Below are positions 7,926 through 18,282 of a stretch of DNA of 64,000 nt, piece by piece. Position 1 is the first letter of the stretch. Every line of letters begins with the position of its first letter. Location of the stretch: the NCBI RefSeq assembly GCF_001006005.1, contig NZ_CP011254.1:2294001-2358000 (forward strand), read 5' to 3'. The notes beneath the pieces were generated by a model. It was not told the DNA's origin. It did not search any database and saw only the letters and a program-made list of their open reading frames with translations. Made by a program: the position numbers and the translations under genes. This stretch comes from Serratia fonticola. Its GTDB lineage: Bacteria; Pseudomonadota; Gammaproteobacteria; Enterobacterales; Enterobacteriaceae.

Positions 7926-10900
7926 CTATAGCCCGCCCGACTCGCGGCGTGTATTGCGCGGTGGGGTTGAAGGCGGCGTACGGCCATTACTGGTCATGCG
8001 CGACAGCGTCTCGGTGCGAACCTGGAACGGTGGGTATGGCAGCGTGATGCCGTGTTCTCGGTAACCCGCCAGGATCAACTGGTGGATCTCATGGCGTAAC
8101 GGCATGCGGTGGCCCATTTCGGCGGCGTAGATACGCAGTTCGAAGATCTGAATACCCTGTTGCAGATCGACCAGATAGGCTTCCGGTGTTGGGTTATCCA
8201 GCACCAGTGAGCAACGTTCGGCCGAGTTGATCAGGATCTTGGTCACTTCTTCCGTATTCGCCTCTGCCGGCGCCGGTACGGTCAGCACCACACGGGTCAG
8301 CGTGTCCGACAGCGACCAGTTGATAAACTGCTCGGTAATAAAGGCCTTGTTAGGCACGATAATCTCTTTGCGGTCCCAGTCTGAAATGGTAGTGGCGCGG
8401 GTATTGATCTTGGTGACGGTGCCCGTCAGGTTACGGATCGTCACCGTATCGCCGATGCGGATCGGTTTTTCAAACAGAATGATCAGGCCAGAAATAAAGT
8501 TGGAGAAGATCTCCTGCATACCAAAGCCCAAGCCCACGCTGAGCGCGGTGACCACCCATTGCAGTTTCGACCACTCGATACCGATCCAGGAAAAGCTGAG
8601 GATCGCCCCGAACAGCAGCAACAGATACTTGGTGATGGTGGTAATGGCGTAGCCGGTGCCAGGCGTCAGATCCAGGTGCTGCAACACCGCCAACTCGAGC
8701 AATGCTGGCAGGTTACGCACCAGCTGCATGGTGACGATCAGCACCAGGATGGCGATCAGCAGTGCCCCCAAGGTGATCGGCTGAGCAATATCAATGCCAT
8801 TCACCGTGGAGTTGACATCCCAGAGCTTGATATTTTCCAGGAAGCCGAAGGCCGAGTGGATCTCTGACCACAGGACGATCACCGAGACCAGTGCCACCAT
8901 CGTCAGGATCGAACGCACCAACCTCAGCGACTGGGCGCTGATGGCATCCAGATCGATTTCCGTTTCATCTACCTCAATCGCACCTTCAATGCTGTTAGGG
9001 GTATGTGTGGATTCTTCTTCGCCTTTGGCACGCTGCGCCAGGATATCGGCACGGCGTTGCTTGGCACGGTCAAAGGCGATGCGGCGGCGTTGGATCAGCA
9101 TCCAGCGGCGGATAATGTGGTAAATCACCAACAGCAGGAACCAGATGGCAACCGAGGTCTCCAGGCGTGCCAACAGTTTCTGTGCGGTGGTCAGATAGCC
9201 GACGGTGGAAGCCAACGCAGCAATCAGCGGTGCGGAAAGCAACAGCCCCCACAACGCGGTGTTGATCATGTTTTCGCCGGAGCCTTTGTTATCCAGATAC
9301 AGTGGAATACCGGCCCGCTTCAAGCTGTTGGTGACCAATGCCAGCGCCAGACAGAGTAGAATGAAGCACAGGCGGCCAAGGGTATTGGCGAATTCGCGAT
9401 CGTTGAGATTGTCGAAGGTGATCAGCGCCATAATCAACGGCACGATCAGCCAGATCGACATCTGGTAATAACGCATGGCGCGGGAAACCTGTTTCACCGG
9501 CCAGCGGAAATGCACGATGAACAACCCTTGCGGATGGGCGAAGGCGGCGCTGATCATACAGATCCACAGCACTGGCAGCGTGGCGGTGACGCCCTCACCG
9601 ATTGCGACAGCAACCGGATACGGCCAGGCATTCTGCAAGCCGAAGCCCAACGCTGCCCACAATACCGGCAGCGGCAAGGCCACCAGGATCGACCAAAATA
9701 CGGTACGCAACGTCAGCAGGAATTCATCTTGCGTGACCTTGCCCACTCTGCTGCTGGCCCGCGCCAGGAACGCATGGTAATGCTTACGCGAACTGATGCT
9801 GAAAATCACCAACAGCACCGCACCAAACAGCGGGATCAAGGTTTCCCGGCTAGTGACCATCATCACGAAGGCGCCGCTGAGCTGCGTCAGGGTATCCAGT
9901 GACAGTACACGGGTCAGATCCTGTGCCACATTGAGCGGATACGACAGGGTGATAGGGCTGATGTCTGGCACCCAGAACAGATAGCGGTGCGCTGCATCCT
10001 GAATTTCGTTCAGCGCATCGACCAACTGGGTGTTGGCCACCTTCAGCTTGGTCAGCTCAAGGATCTGGGTATCGCAGCCGGACAGCAGCGAATTCAACAG
10101 ATCACGCTGGGTACGTAGCTGAGCATCGACGATACGCTGTTGGGCGCTGGTCAGGGGGCTACCGTCGTCTTGTTTAAACTCTTTGGCGCGCTGTGGCAGG
10201 CTTTCCAGCTGGTTTTCAAAATTCAGGCGTTGAACGCGCAGATCGGCCATGGCGCTGTCCAACTGCCGGGGTTTTGGCATTTCTGGCAAGATGGCGACCT
10301 GGGCGCGCAGGGTTTCCCCCAGCGCAGTAGAGGCGCTCAACCATTGGGACTGCTCAATGATGGTGCTCAATGCCTGGCGCACCTGCAGCGTTTGTGCGGC
10401 GGCCTGGCGCTGTTGGGAAGAGATCAGATCCATCTGTTGCGCCTGATCGTTCAGCGCAGCAGAAAGTTCACGGTTGATTTGCAGCTGCTTGCGTAGGCTG
10501 GCGGGTAAATCGCCGTTCTGTTCGGCCAATTGCTCGGTTTTTTCCAGCGCCCGTTCCGCTTCCCGCTGGCGTTGGCTGTTGAGGTTGTTACGCAGCGCCT
10601 GTAACTGAACATCAATTTTTTCATGCCGCGTTTTGTAGACATCGGCACGCATCCGCGCCAGTTCCTGGCGGTTATTGGCCGAGAGTTGAGCCAGATCCAG
10701 CTCATCCACTTTCGCTTTACGTGCCGCCGCCTCTGCCTGTAACAGGGCAAACTGCGCCAGTGCCAATGGCGTGGTTTGGTTATTGCCCTGAGCCTGTAGG
10801 CGGCGCTGAACTTCCGTTAACGCGCGCCGGGCTTCGGTTTGTTGCTGTGGCAGTTGGCTGAGAGAGTCGCTGATCTCGCGTGTCCGGTCCTGCTCCTGTT

Positions 10901-11279
10901 GCAACAGGCGGGCCTGTTCCAGCAGTTGGCTGCTGGTTTGCAGAATTAACTGTTCCAGATCGCTGGCGGGCAGGTTCTCGCCGTTGGGCAGGATTTTGGC
11001 TTCTTCGAGAGTGAGCTGGCGGCGCAGTTCCTGCGTCATCTTCGGGAAATCGTCGATCACCCGCTGATACTGCTGGGAATTGTTCTGCGACTCTTTGCGT
11101 TCGGTGAGCCAGTTGATGGCGCTTTGCAGCGCCTCAACCGTTTCCGCCTGATTAGGCGCGTTTTTATTGCCCTCGGCCAGCTTCAATTCTTGCCGTAACT
11201 GGGACTCGTTGGGGATCGCGGCGGCGAGAACCGGCTGGATCAGTAGCAGGCTGAGCAATAAAGCGATAATCAGGCGCAC
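7926..11279 (-). CDS. mscM: Miniconductance mechanosensitive channel MscM (YjeP)
   Basis: Large MscS-superfamily channel, 1117 residues, that opens under membrane tension and protects against hypo-osmotic shock. The start is placed at GTG 11279, giving MRLIIALLLSLLLIQPVLAA, a signal peptide that matches E. coli YjeP; the longer upstream frame lies inside psd. A glutamine-rich, coiled-coil periplasmic domain spans about 20-480, several transmembrane helices follow, and the MscS core is near the C-terminus (GLGFGMQEIFSNFISGLIIL, then the beta domain KPIRIGDTVTI). The gene begins 4 bases after the psd stop, so the two are cotranscribed, as in E. coli. A bidirectional terminator lies just past the stop. 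Confidence 0.96.
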   Translation of the reverse strand: MRLIIALLLSLLLIQPVLAAAIPNESQLRQELKLAEGNKNAPNQAETVEALQSAINWLTERKESQNNSQQYQRVIDDFPKMTQELRRQLTLEEAKILPNGENLPASDLEQLILQTSSQLLEQARLLQQEQDRTREISDSLSQLPQQQTEARRALTEVQRRLQAQGNNQTTPLALAQFALLQAEAAARKAKVDELDLAQLSANNRQELARMRADVYKTRHEKIDVQLQALRNNLNSQRQREAERALEKTEQLAEQNGDLPASLRKQLQINRELSAALNDQAQQMDLISSQQRQAAAQTLQVRQALSTIIEQSQWLSASTALGETLRAQVAILPEMPKPRQLDSAMADLRVQRLNFENQLESLPQRAKEFKQDDGSPLTSAQQRIVDAQLRTQRDLLNSLLSGCDTQILELTKLKVANTQLVDALNEIQDAAHRYLFWVPDISPITLSYPLNVAQDLTRVLSLDTLTQLSGAFVMMVTSRETLIPLFGAVLLVIFSISSRKHYHAFLARASSRVGKVTQDEFLLTLRTVFWSILVALPLPVLWAALGFGLQNAWPYPVAVAIGEGVTATLPVLWICMISAAFAHPQGLFIVHFRWPVKQVSRAMRYYQMSIWLIVPLIMALITFDNLNDREFANTLGRLCFILLCLALALVTNSLKRAGIPLYLDNKGSGENMINTALWGLLLSAPLIAALASTVGYLTTAQKLLARLETSVAIWFLLLVIYHIIRRWMLIQRRRIAFDRAKQRRADILAQRAKGEEESTHTPNSIEGAIEVDETEIDLDAISAQSLRLVRSILTMVALVSVIVLWSEIHSAFGFLENIKLWDVNSTVNGIDIAQPITLGALLIAILVLIVTMQLVRNLPALLELAVLQHLDLTPGTGYAITTITKYLLLLFGAILSFSWIGIEWSKLQWVVTALSVGLGFGMQEIFSNFISGLIILFEKPIRIGDTVTIRNLTGTVTKINTRATTISDWDRKEIIVPNKAFITEQFINWSLSDTLTRVVLTVPAPAEANTEEVTKILINSAERCSLVLDNPTPEAYLVDLQQGIQIFELRIYAAEMGHRMPLRHEIHQLILAGYREHGITLPYPPFQVRTETLSRMTSNGRTPPSTPPRNTRRESGGL

Positions 11280-11283
11280 AGCA

Positions 11284-12177
11284 TCAATTCCCTTCGAAGG
11301 TGGCTTCTGGCGCGGCAGCGGCTTCAGCAAAAGCCTGGCCCATCCGGGTTACGGTGCCGTTGTTCAGGTGCGGAGCGAACTGTACGCTGCCAGGTGTGAA
11401 CAGGTTGATGACCGTGGAACCGAGTTTGAAGCGGCCCATCTCTTCACCTTTAACCAGTTGGATCGCGCCTTCCATGCCTTCGGCTGGATAGGTCCAGCGG
11501 CGGATGATGCCTTCGCGGGGTGGCGTGACGGTACCGGCCCAGACGGTTTCGATGCTGCCCACAATAGTCGCACCGACCAGGATCTGCACCATCGGCCCAA
11601 AGGCGGTATCGAATACGCAGATCACACGCTCATTGCGCGCAAACAGATTCGGCACGTTGGCGGCGGTCAGCGGGTTAACCGAGAACAGATCGCCCGGCAC
11701 GTAGATCATTTCGCGCAGTACGCCGTCACAAGGCATATGGACACGGTGATAGTCGCTTGGGGCCAGATAGGTGGTGGCGAACAGGCCGTTACGGAAAGGC
11801 TCCGCCAACAGATAGTTGCCGGCCAACAGGGCTTCCAGCGTGTAATTATGGCCTTTGGCCTGGAAAATCTGATCGTCGCGGATCGCACCGAGCTGGCTGA
11901 TGGCACCATCTGCCGGCAGTGCCAGCACGTGAGGCTCCGCTACGATCGGGCGTGCGCCATCACGTAATGGACGAACGAAGAATTCATTGAATGTGGCATA
12001 GGAGGCTAAATCCGGGTTCTGTGCTTCCTGCATCTGCACGCGGTAATAGCGGGCAAACGCTTTTACCACCAGCTTCGTCAGCCAGCCGGCCTTTTTATCT
12101 GCGCCCCAGCCCGCCAGGCGGGTTAACGCCAGCTTTGGCAGCCAATACTGTAATTTAATCTTGATGCTATCCAGCAC
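11284..12177 (-). CDS. psd: Phosphatidylserine decarboxylase proenzyme
   Basis: Makes phosphatidylethanolamine from phosphatidylserine at the inner membrane. The 297-residue proenzyme cleaves itself at the LGST motif ([11 protein letters not shown], Ser254) to give beta and alpha chains, and the serine becomes the pyruvoyl cofactor. Other family motifs are [10 protein letters not shown] and [15 protein letters not shown]. The start is GTG 12177 ([16 protein letters not shown]); an overlapping ATG two bases upstream is out of frame. The C-terminal tail after the catalytic serine is 43 residues, shorter than the E. coli tail as I remember it. It is first in the psd-mscM operon and downstream of rsgA on the same strand. 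Confidence 0.98.
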   Translation of the reverse strand: MLDSIKIKLQYWLPKLALTRLAGWGADKKAGWLTKLVVKAFARYYRVQMQEAQNPDLASYATFNEFFVRPLRDGARPIVAEPHVLALPADGAISQLGAIRDDQIFQAKGHNYTLEALLAGNYLLAEPFRNGLFATTYLAPSDYHRVHMPCDGVLREMIYVPGDLFSVNPLTAANVPNLFARNERVICVFDTAFGPMVQILVGATIVGSIETVWAGTVTPPREGIIRRWTYPAEGMEGAIQLVKGEEMGRFKLGSTVINLFTPGSVQFAPHLNNGTVTRMGQAFAEAAAAPEATFEGN

Positions 12178-12241
12178 ATTAACCTCTTGAAAGGGGATAT
12201 AAGGGCGAGGGGGTCGATTAGCGCAACCCCCGCACTGTGGA

Positions 12242-13291
12242 TCAGTTATCTGCGTCCGGGAAGTTTTTGCGGGTTTTAACCTGCGCCATGCTTTCCAGGA
12301 TGCGGTGATAGTTGTCGAAACGCTCTTTGGCTATCGCGCCACTTTCCATCGCGGCGCGAATGGCGCAGCCCGGATCGGTGTCGTGGCGGCAGTCGCGGAA
12401 TTTACAACCGCCCAAATAGTCGCGGAATTCGACATAGGCCTGGGTGACTTGCTCTGGCTCCAGATGCCACAGACCAAATTCACGCACGCCAGGGGAGTCG
12501 ATAACATCACCGCCATGTTGGAAGTGATACAAGCGCGCCGCCGTGGTGGTATGTTGCCCCAGGCCGGAGACGTCGGAAACCTGATTTACCAGAATTTGCT
12601 TTTCCGTCTGCGGTAGCAGGGCGTTCAACAGGCTGGATTTGCCCACACCGGACTGCCCGGCAAAGATGCTGATACGGTCGACCAGCGCCTGTTCAAAGGC
12701 TTCCATCCCTTCGCGGGTCTGGCTGGACACTTCGAGAACGCGGTAGCCAATATGGCGATAGATGTCCATCATTCCGTCGACCACCTTACGCGCTGCGGCG
12801 TCCAGCAGGTCGATCTTGTTGAGCACGATCAGCGGCTCGACTTGCAGCGTTTCGCAGGCGACCAGGTAGCGATCGATCATATTGAGTGAAAGTTCGGGCA
12901 AAATGGCCGACACGATGACGATCTGATCGATATTGGCGGCGATGGGTTTAACGCCGTCGTAGAAATCAGGGCGGTTCAGCACCGAGGTGCGTTCATGCAC
13001 CGCTTCTACGATGCCTTTGACCCCCGCATGAGTGCCTACACCAGGGCGCCAGACCACGCGATCGCCGGTAACCAGCGAACGTAGGGTGCGGCGAATGTTG
13101 CAGCGATGCTGGACGCCGTCTGCGGCTTCCACGTCGGCATGCATGCCAAAGCGGCTGATGACGATCCCGTCTTGCGGTTCGCCCAATTGGGAATCATCCA
13201 GCTCCGGCTTGTTGTCAGTACGCTTCAGGCGACGCTGATGGTTGGCCTGTACGCGGCGTTCTTGACCTTTGGACAGTTTGTTCTTACTCAC
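12242..13291 (-). CDS. rsgA: Small ribosomal subunit biogenesis GTPase RsgA
   Basis: Circularly permuted GTPase (YjeQ) that assists late 30S maturation, 349 residues. An N-terminal OB fold comes first. The G motifs then appear in the permuted order: NKID (158-161, G4), P-loop GQSGVGKS (212-219, G1) and DSPG (265-268, G3). A C-terminal zinc knuckle has Cys296, Cys301, His303 and Cys309 in [16 protein letters not shown]. Translation starts at GTG 13291 ([14 protein letters not shown]). It is divergent from orn and upstream of psd, the same order as in E. coli. Confidence 0.98.
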   Translation of the reverse strand: MSKNKLSKGQERRVQANHQRRLKRTDNKPELDDSQLGEPQDGIVISRFGMHADVEAADGVQHRCNIRRTLRSLVTGDRVVWRPGVGTHAGVKGIVEAVHERTSVLNRPDFYDGVKPIAANIDQIVIVSAILPELSLNMIDRYLVACETLQVEPLIVLNKIDLLDAAARKVVDGMMDIYRHIGYRVLEVSSQTREGMEAFEQALVDRISIFAGQSGVGKSSLLNALLPQTEKQILVNQVSDVSGLGQHTTTAARLYHFQHGGDVIDSPGVREFGLWHLEPEQVTQAYVEFRDYLGGCKFRDCRHDTDPGCAIRAAMESGAIAKERFDNYHRILESMAQVKTRKNFPDADN

Positions 13292-13453
13292 TGAGCCTCA
13301 CTTGAATCGGCATTTATCGCTCGGGGCGAGCAAAAAGGCTATGATACACGCTATTTTATATTAAATAACCGTTCTTGACCGCCACGCACGCTGGCATTAG
13401 CCGCGGGTTTGCCCGTGGTTTGTTTATCTTTCGGCTTTTACGCAGGAAAAATC

Positions 13454-13999
13454 ATGACAGGAAACGAAAACAACCTGATTTGGATCGATCTGGAGATGAC
13501 CGGGTTGGACCCTGAACGCGATCGCATTATCGAGATCGCGACATTGGTGACCGATGCCAATTTGAATATCCTTGCCGAAGGACCGGTGATCGCGGTGCAT
13601 CAATCAGATGAACAACTGGCGCGAATGGATGACTGGAATGTGCGCACGCATACCGGCAGTGGGCTGGTGGAGCGCGTTAAAGCCAGCAAGCATGACGATC
13701 GTGCCGCCGAGCTGGCCACTATCGCTTTCCTGCAAGCGTGGGTGCCAGCGGGTAAATCACCTATCTGTGGCAACAGCGTTGGCCAGGATCGCCGTTTCCT
13801 GTTCCGCTATATGCCGCTGCTGGAAGCCTACTTCCATTATCGTTATCTGGATGTCAGCACCCTGAAAGAGCTGGCGCGCCGCTGGAAACCGGAGATCCTG
13901 CCAGGCTTCAAAAAGCAGGGCACTCACCAGGCGTTGGATGATATCCGCGAATCCGTTGCGGAACTGGCGTACTACCGCGAGCATTTTATTCAGCTGTAG
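13454..13999 (+). CDS. orn: Oligoribonuclease
   Basis: 3'-5' exoribonuclease of the DEDDh family that degrades 2-5-mers left by other RNases and also cleaves pGpG from c-di-GMP turnover; essential in E. coli. 181 residues. The acidic residues Asp12 and Glu14 lie in [11 protein letters not shown], with later motifs [12 protein letters not shown] and [20 protein letters not shown] (catalytic His/Asp). ATG 13454 has GCAGGA upstream. An in-frame earlier start would add 15 residues not seen in the family. Divergent from rsgA and followed by a strong hairpin. In E. coli the next feature is the tRNA-Gly cluster; here an efflux block intervenes. Confidence 0.98.
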   Translation: MTGNENNLIWIDLEMTGLDPERDRIIEIATLVTDANLNILAEGPVIAVHQSDEQLARMDDWNVRTHTGSGLVERVKASKHDDRAAELATIAFLQAWVPAGKSPICGNSVGQDRRFLFRYMPLLEAYFHYRYLDVSTLKELARRWKPEILPGFKKQGTHQALDDIRESVAELAYYREHFIQL

Positions 14000-14015
14000 C
14001 CGGGATCAGGTTCAT

Positions 14016-14050
14016 AAAAGGGGGCGGAGGAGTAATCCACGCCCCCTTTT
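14016..14050. terminator. Bidirectional terminator between orn and the efflux operon
   Basis: AAAAGGGGGCG (14016-14026) pairs over 11 bp with CGCCCCCTTTT (14040-14050). The A-run and T-run flanks serve orn (+) and the convergent pump gene (-). Confidence 0.9.
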
Positions 14051-14061
14051 CTATTGGGGAT

Positions 14062-15588
14062 CTAGGGTTTGGCTTTAGGTACGAAGGGCGGTTTGGCGAA
14101 CCAAACCAGCACGATGGCTAGCAGAAACACGCCAGCCAGCGCATAAGAAATATCATTGAAGGCGATCTGTGCGGCCTGTTCGGAGACCAGATTATTCAGC
14201 CGTTCATAGCCTGACTGCGCCTGGCCCAGCTCTAAAGTTGTGACCGCCTGACGAGTCTCTTGATCGTAGACGGTCAGGGATTCGCCTAATTGGGCGTGAT
14301 GGGAAACCGCACGGCGATCCCACATCAAGGTCGTAATGGAGACTGCCAGGCTGGCACCTAACGTACGCATAAAGGTGGCAAGCCCTGAGCCTGCCGCAAT
14401 CTCGTCCGGCTTGAGATCGGAGAGCAAGATGGTGTTGATCGGCATGATAAACAGTGCCAGCCCGAGCCCCTGCAGCAGTTGGATCAGCGCGATATGTTGG
14501 AAATCAATATCAATGACAAAGCCTGAGCGCAGGTAAGAGGCCGTAGCTAGCAGGATGAAAGCCCCGCATACCAGCCAGCGCATGTTGAAACGCGGCGCAT
14601 ATTTGCCCATAAAGGGCATCAGCAGCAGCGGCAAAATCCCCATGGGGGCAACGGCTAACCCTGCCCAGATGGGGGTATAGCCCAAGGTACGCTGTAGCCA
14701 AAGCGGCATGATTACGTTGGTGGCGTAAAACGCGGAATAGGCACCTATCAGCGCAAGCGTACCCACCCGGAAATTGCGATGACGAAATAGCTGCAGATTA
14801 ACGATCGGTTGTGAGTCGGTCAGTTCCCAGATAACAAAAAACAGCAAGCTGACCACGGCAACGATAGCCAGCAAGACGATCTGGGTAGAGTTGAACCAAT
14901 CCTCTTCATTGCCTTTATCCAGCAAGATCTGGAGTGCGCCCACCCCCAGGATCAACGCGACTAGCCCAACGCGATCCACCTTGGCACGCATGGTGCTCTC
15001 GGGGCGGCCATGCATTTGGCTGGCAATCAGGGTGCAGGCAAAAATGCCGACCGGGATATTGATCAGGAAGGTCCAGCGCCATGAATAAAAATCGGTGATC
15101 CACCCACCGAGCAAGGGGCCCGCAACTGGAGCGACCACGGTGACCATGGCGATCATGGATAGGGCATACCCTCGTTTTTCTGGCGGGTAAATCGACAACA
15201 TCAGCGCTTGGGTTGTCGGGATCAGTGGCCCCGCCACGGCTCCTTGTAACACACGGCAGAGAATTAACATTTCCATATTGATGGCCATTCCGCACGCTAA
15301 TGAGGCGGCAGTGAACAATCCCATTGACCAGAGAAACAGCCGCAGCTGGCCAATGCGACGTACCAGAAAACCCGTGAGTGGCAAGGCAATCGCATTGCTG
15401 GCGGCAAAACTGGTGATCACCCAGGCGCTTTGGCTACTGCTGGCTCCCAGATTACCGGCGATGGTCGGCAGGGAGACATTGGCGATAGTGCCATCAAGCA
15501 CGTACATAAATACCGCCAGAGCCAGACCAAAGGTGGTCCAGTTGACGCTGGGGGGGCGGAAATCCTGGGCGGGGATCGTGGGACTCAT
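14062..15588 (-). CDS. EmrB-type MFS drug exporter (DHA2 family)
   Basis: Major facilitator superfamily proton antiporter, 508 residues, with about 14 predicted transmembrane helices. The DHA2 signature is at the first helix (MYVLDGTIANVSLPTIAGNL). Other family motifs are the motif A-like stretch GFLVRRIGQLRLFLW and RVLQGAVAGPLIP plus PVAGPLLGGWITDFYSWRWT. It is the inner membrane pump of a tripartite system, expected to use the adjacent HlyD-type adaptor and a TolC-like outer membrane channel that is not encoded here. Its ATG overlaps the adaptor stop in an ATGA junction. It resembles EmrB but lies at a different locus from emrAB. Substrate unknown. Confidence 0.92.
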   Translation of the reverse strand: MSPTIPAQDFRPPSVNWTTFGLALAVFMYVLDGTIANVSLPTIAGNLGASSSQSAWVITSFAASNAIALPLTGFLVRRIGQLRLFLWSMGLFTAASLACGMAINMEMLILCRVLQGAVAGPLIPTTQALMLSIYPPEKRGYALSMIAMVTVVAPVAGPLLGGWITDFYSWRWTFLINIPVGIFACTLIASQMHGRPESTMRAKVDRVGLVALILGVGALQILLDKGNEEDWFNSTQIVLLAIVAVVSLLFFVIWELTDSQPIVNLQLFRHRNFRVGTLALIGAYSAFYATNVIMPLWLQRTLGYTPIWAGLAVAPMGILPLLLMPFMGKYAPRFNMRWLVCGAFILLATASYLRSGFVIDIDFQHIALIQLLQGLGLALFIMPINTILLSDLKPDEIAAGSGLATFMRTLGASLAVSITTLMWDRRAVSHHAQLGESLTVYDQETRQAVTTLELGQAQSGYERLNNLVSEQAAQIAFNDISYALAGVFLLAIVLVWFAKPPFVPKAKP

Positions 15589-16751
15589 AAATTCCCCCTA
15601 TTAGCCTTAACGATCCGTTCGATCAAGGTGTCTGACTGGCTCAGTTGATCGCGGTAGACATCGGTAGCCAGCAAGGGCTCTGGCGAGCGCTGAGCTAATA
15701 GCGCCCCGCTACGGTCATGCAAATCAACATTGACCTGCATGGACAAGCCAACGCGCAACGGGTGGCTGATAAGCTGCTCAGGCTGGGTGAGGGCAATACG
15801 TACCGGCACCCGTTGAACGATCTTGATCCAGTTCCCAGTGGCGTTTTGTGCGGGCAGCAACGCAAACGCAGCACCGGTCCCAATACCCAGATGCTGTACC
15901 TGACCGTTATAGCGAATGGTTTTGCCATAGACATCGGCATAGATCTCTACTGGTTGACCGATGCGAATATCACGCAGTTGGGCCTCGGTGAAATTAGCCT
16001 CGACCCAGACTTTATCCAGCGGTACGACGGCCATTAGCGCTTCGCCTGGCTGTACTCGCTGGCCCAACTGCACCTTACGTTTGGCGACATACCCCGTGAC
16101 CGGGGCAACGATGGTGGTGCGTGAGCGATCGAGGAAAGCGACACGCAATGCCGCTATCGCTGCCAGTACTTCGGGGTGTGAAGCCAGGCTGGTGTTATCC
16201 ACTAATGAGAGATTTTGCTGGTACTGTTGCTCGATAGCCTCCAGCGCGCTCTGTGCTTCCAGAAAAGCGTTGTTGGCGTGGGCTAATTCCTCTTTGGAGA
16301 TGGCACCGGAAACGGTTAGTGCGCGGCGTCGTTGGTAATCAGCGCGCGCTTTGTCCCGCGTAGCTTGGCGGGCAGCGATTTCGGCCTTGGCACCGCTGAC
16401 CGCACTAAACAAACCTCGCACTTTACGCACCACGTTGGCCAGATGGGCCTCGGCATTGTCCAGTGCCAGTTGGCTGTCGTCAGGATCAAGCATAACCAGC
16501 GTATCGCCAGCGAACACCCATTCGCCGTCATCGACGTTGATGGAGACCACGGTGCCATGAAACTGTGGCGTGATCTGTACGACATCCCCTTGAACATAGG
16601 CGTTATCGGTGCTGGCATACCAGCGACCATACGCACCATACCATCCTGCCCAGAGGATGGCGGCAAGCAGACAGGCTGCCCCCAGTAAATACAGCAGCCA
16701 AGGGCGTTTACTTTTCGCGGGGGTGGGGGGAGTGGTCTTCACGTCGTTCAT
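15585..16751 (-). CDS. HlyD/EmrA-type membrane fusion adaptor
   Basis: Periplasmic adaptor of a tripartite efflux pump, 388 residues. The N-terminal cytoplasmic tail is followed by one membrane anchor (about 17-40) and the biotinyl-lipoyl half-motif STDNAYVQGDVVQITPQFHG. An alpha-helical hairpin (about 90-190) and the returning lipoyl/beta-barrel region follow (VAPVTGYVAKRKVQLGQRVQ). ATG 16751 (MNDVKTTPP) has AGAGG upstream; an in-frame TTG at 16772 is less likely. It is translationally coupled to the MFS gene by a 4-base overlap and divergent from an AraC-type regulator. It is EmrA-like but not the standard emrA locus, so no symbol is given. Confidence 0.92.
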   Translation of the reverse strand: MNDVKTTPPTPAKSKRPWLLYLLGAACLLAAILWAGWYGAYGRWYASTDNAYVQGDVVQITPQFHGTVVSINVDDGEWVFAGDTLVMLDPDDSQLALDNAEAHLANVVRKVRGLFSAVSGAKAEIAARQATRDKARADYQRRRALTVSGAISKEELAHANNAFLEAQSALEAIEQQYQQNLSLVDNTSLASHPEVLAAIAALRVAFLDRSRTTIVAPVTGYVAKRKVQLGQRVQPGEALMAVVPLDKVWVEANFTEAQLRDIRIGQPVEIYADVYGKTIRYNGQVQHLGIGTGAAFALLPAQNATGNWIKIVQRVPVRIALTQPEQLISHPLRVGLSMQVNVDLHDRSGALLAQRSPEPLLATDVYRDQLSQSDTLIERIVKANRGNL

Positions 16752-16798
16752 TAGGCGCCTCTGGTTGGTCAAAGAGCGGAGAAAGTATGAATAATGGA

Positions 16799-16815
16799 CA
16801 ACTGGCGAAAAGTTG
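16799..16815. promoter_or_regulatory. Candidate operator between efflux operon and AraC-type gene
   Basis: The inverted repeat CAACT-GGCGAAA-AGTTG sits in the middle of the 102-base divergent spacer. Such a site could bind the adjacent AraC-family protein and control both directions. This is inferred from symmetry and position only. Confidence 0.4.
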
Positions 16816-16853
16816 GATAACGTTATTTATGCTAAAAATAATGAGAAGCAGTC

Positions 16854-17672
16854 ATGACGGTAGCGGCGCTTGCCAATCATCCCTCCGACCTCAGTGAACG
16901 TGCCGATGGTCCTTCACTGATCGTGATGTGGGGTGAAGACGATCCGGGTCTTGAGTTTCGTCTGGGGACGCGTGAATACGATTGGCACCAGCATTTGCGG
17001 GGGCAGTTATTCTGCGTGGAGAGCGGCTTGATGCATGTTCGCACCAGACAGGGATCCTGGCTGTTACCACCGAATCGCGCCGGCTGGATACCCTCACATG
17101 AGCCGCACAAAGTCAGCATCAGCGGCGTCATGAGCGGCTGGACGGTGTTGATTACGCCTGATGCGAGCAAAGCGTTGCCCGATCAACCCTGCGTGATTGG
17201 TATCAGTGAGTTGATGAATGCGTTGGTACGCCGTGCGGTGTCCTGGTCGTTTGAAGAGACTTTGCAGGTTGAACAGGATCGGATGATTGCGGTGTTGTTG
17301 GATGAAATCCGGCGTTCGCCTCATCAGCCGCTGCATTTGAGAATGCCTACCGACCGGCGCTTATTGCGGATCACCAATGCGATCCTTGCCGAGCCTGATG
17401 ACACCAGAACCTTGCAAGCCTGGGCGGCTTGGGGAGGGCTTTCGCCCAGCACCTTGTCACGTTTATTTATGGCCGAGACGGGCAACAGCTTTGCACAATG
17501 GCGTCAACAGGCAAGGTTGTCTCACGCGTTGGAAATGCTGGCTAATGGTATGTCTGTGAGCAGTATTGCGGATGCCCTGGGGTACGCGACCCCCAGCAAC
17601 TTTATCGCGATGTTCAGACGGTGTTTTGGCGATTCTCCCGCCCATTATTTCTCCAAGCGTAAGCCGTTGTGA
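16854..17672 (+). CDS. AraC-family transcriptional regulator of the divergent efflux pump
   Basis: 272 residues. An N-terminal cupin-like sensor (REYDWHQHLRGQLFCVESG, WLLPPNRAGWIPSHEPH) is followed by a C-terminal AraC double helix-turn-helix over about 170-270. The second recognition unit is visible in SVSSIADALGYATPSNFIAMFRRCFGDSPAHYF. Length and layout are those of the E. coli NimR (YeaM) type, which regulates a neighbouring MFS exporter gene. The divergent placement 102 bases from the HlyD/MFS operon makes this the likely local regulator. The inducer is unknown. The DNA-binding half is intact and I see no frameshift. Confidence 0.9.
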   Translation: MTVAALANHPSDLSERADGPSLIVMWGEDDPGLEFRLGTREYDWHQHLRGQLFCVESGLMHVRTRQGSWLLPPNRAGWIPSHEPHKVSISGVMSGWTVLITPDASKALPDQPCVIGISELMNALVRRAVSWSFEETLQVEQDRMIAVLLDEIRRSPHQPLHLRMPTDRRLLRITNAILAEPDDTRTLQAWAAWGGLSPSTLSRLFMAETGNSFAQWRQQARLSHALEMLANGMSVSSIADALGYATPSNFIAMFRRCFGDSPAHYFSKRKPL

Positions 17673-17826
17673 TGGGCTCAATAGGACGTTCACCGTGATG
17701 GGGAACCAAATCCTGACCTTGGATGCCCGCAAAACAGGTTTTTTGCCTATCCCGGCACGAAAATTCACCATTTCGGTGCTTAAAGCAGCAATCAGACAAA
17801 ATTCGCGTTTTTTTGCTTTCAGGGGC

Positions 17827-17854
17827 TTGCGGCGAAAAGGATTTCTCGTATAAT
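17827..17854 (+). promoter_or_regulatory. Promoter of the tRNA-Gly array
   Basis: TTGCGG (17827-17832), a 16-base spacer and TATAAT (17849-17854), then GCGCACCCC, a GC-rich discriminator typical of stringently controlled stable RNA promoters. It lies 53 bases ahead of the first tRNA. Confidence 0.75.
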
Positions 17855-17907
17855 GCGCACCCCGTACCGATGAAGAATTTCGTTCCATTACACCATCGTT
17901 ACGCCGG

Positions 17908-17983
<76 letters not shown>

Positions 17984-18047
17984 ACTTCAAAAATGCTGCT
18001 GATGTAGCGTGATGAAGAAAAAGTAGTTAAAGTAACACCCATGCGAC

Positions 18048-18123
<76 letters not shown>

Positions 18124-18178
18124 AAAATTTCAAAGGCCATGTTGTTCATTGTTGGCCGGATGCTTCAAGCATATCAAT

Positions 18179-18254
<76 letters not shown>

Positions 18255-18282
18255 AATTTATCTCCAGTTTAGATTCAATCCT

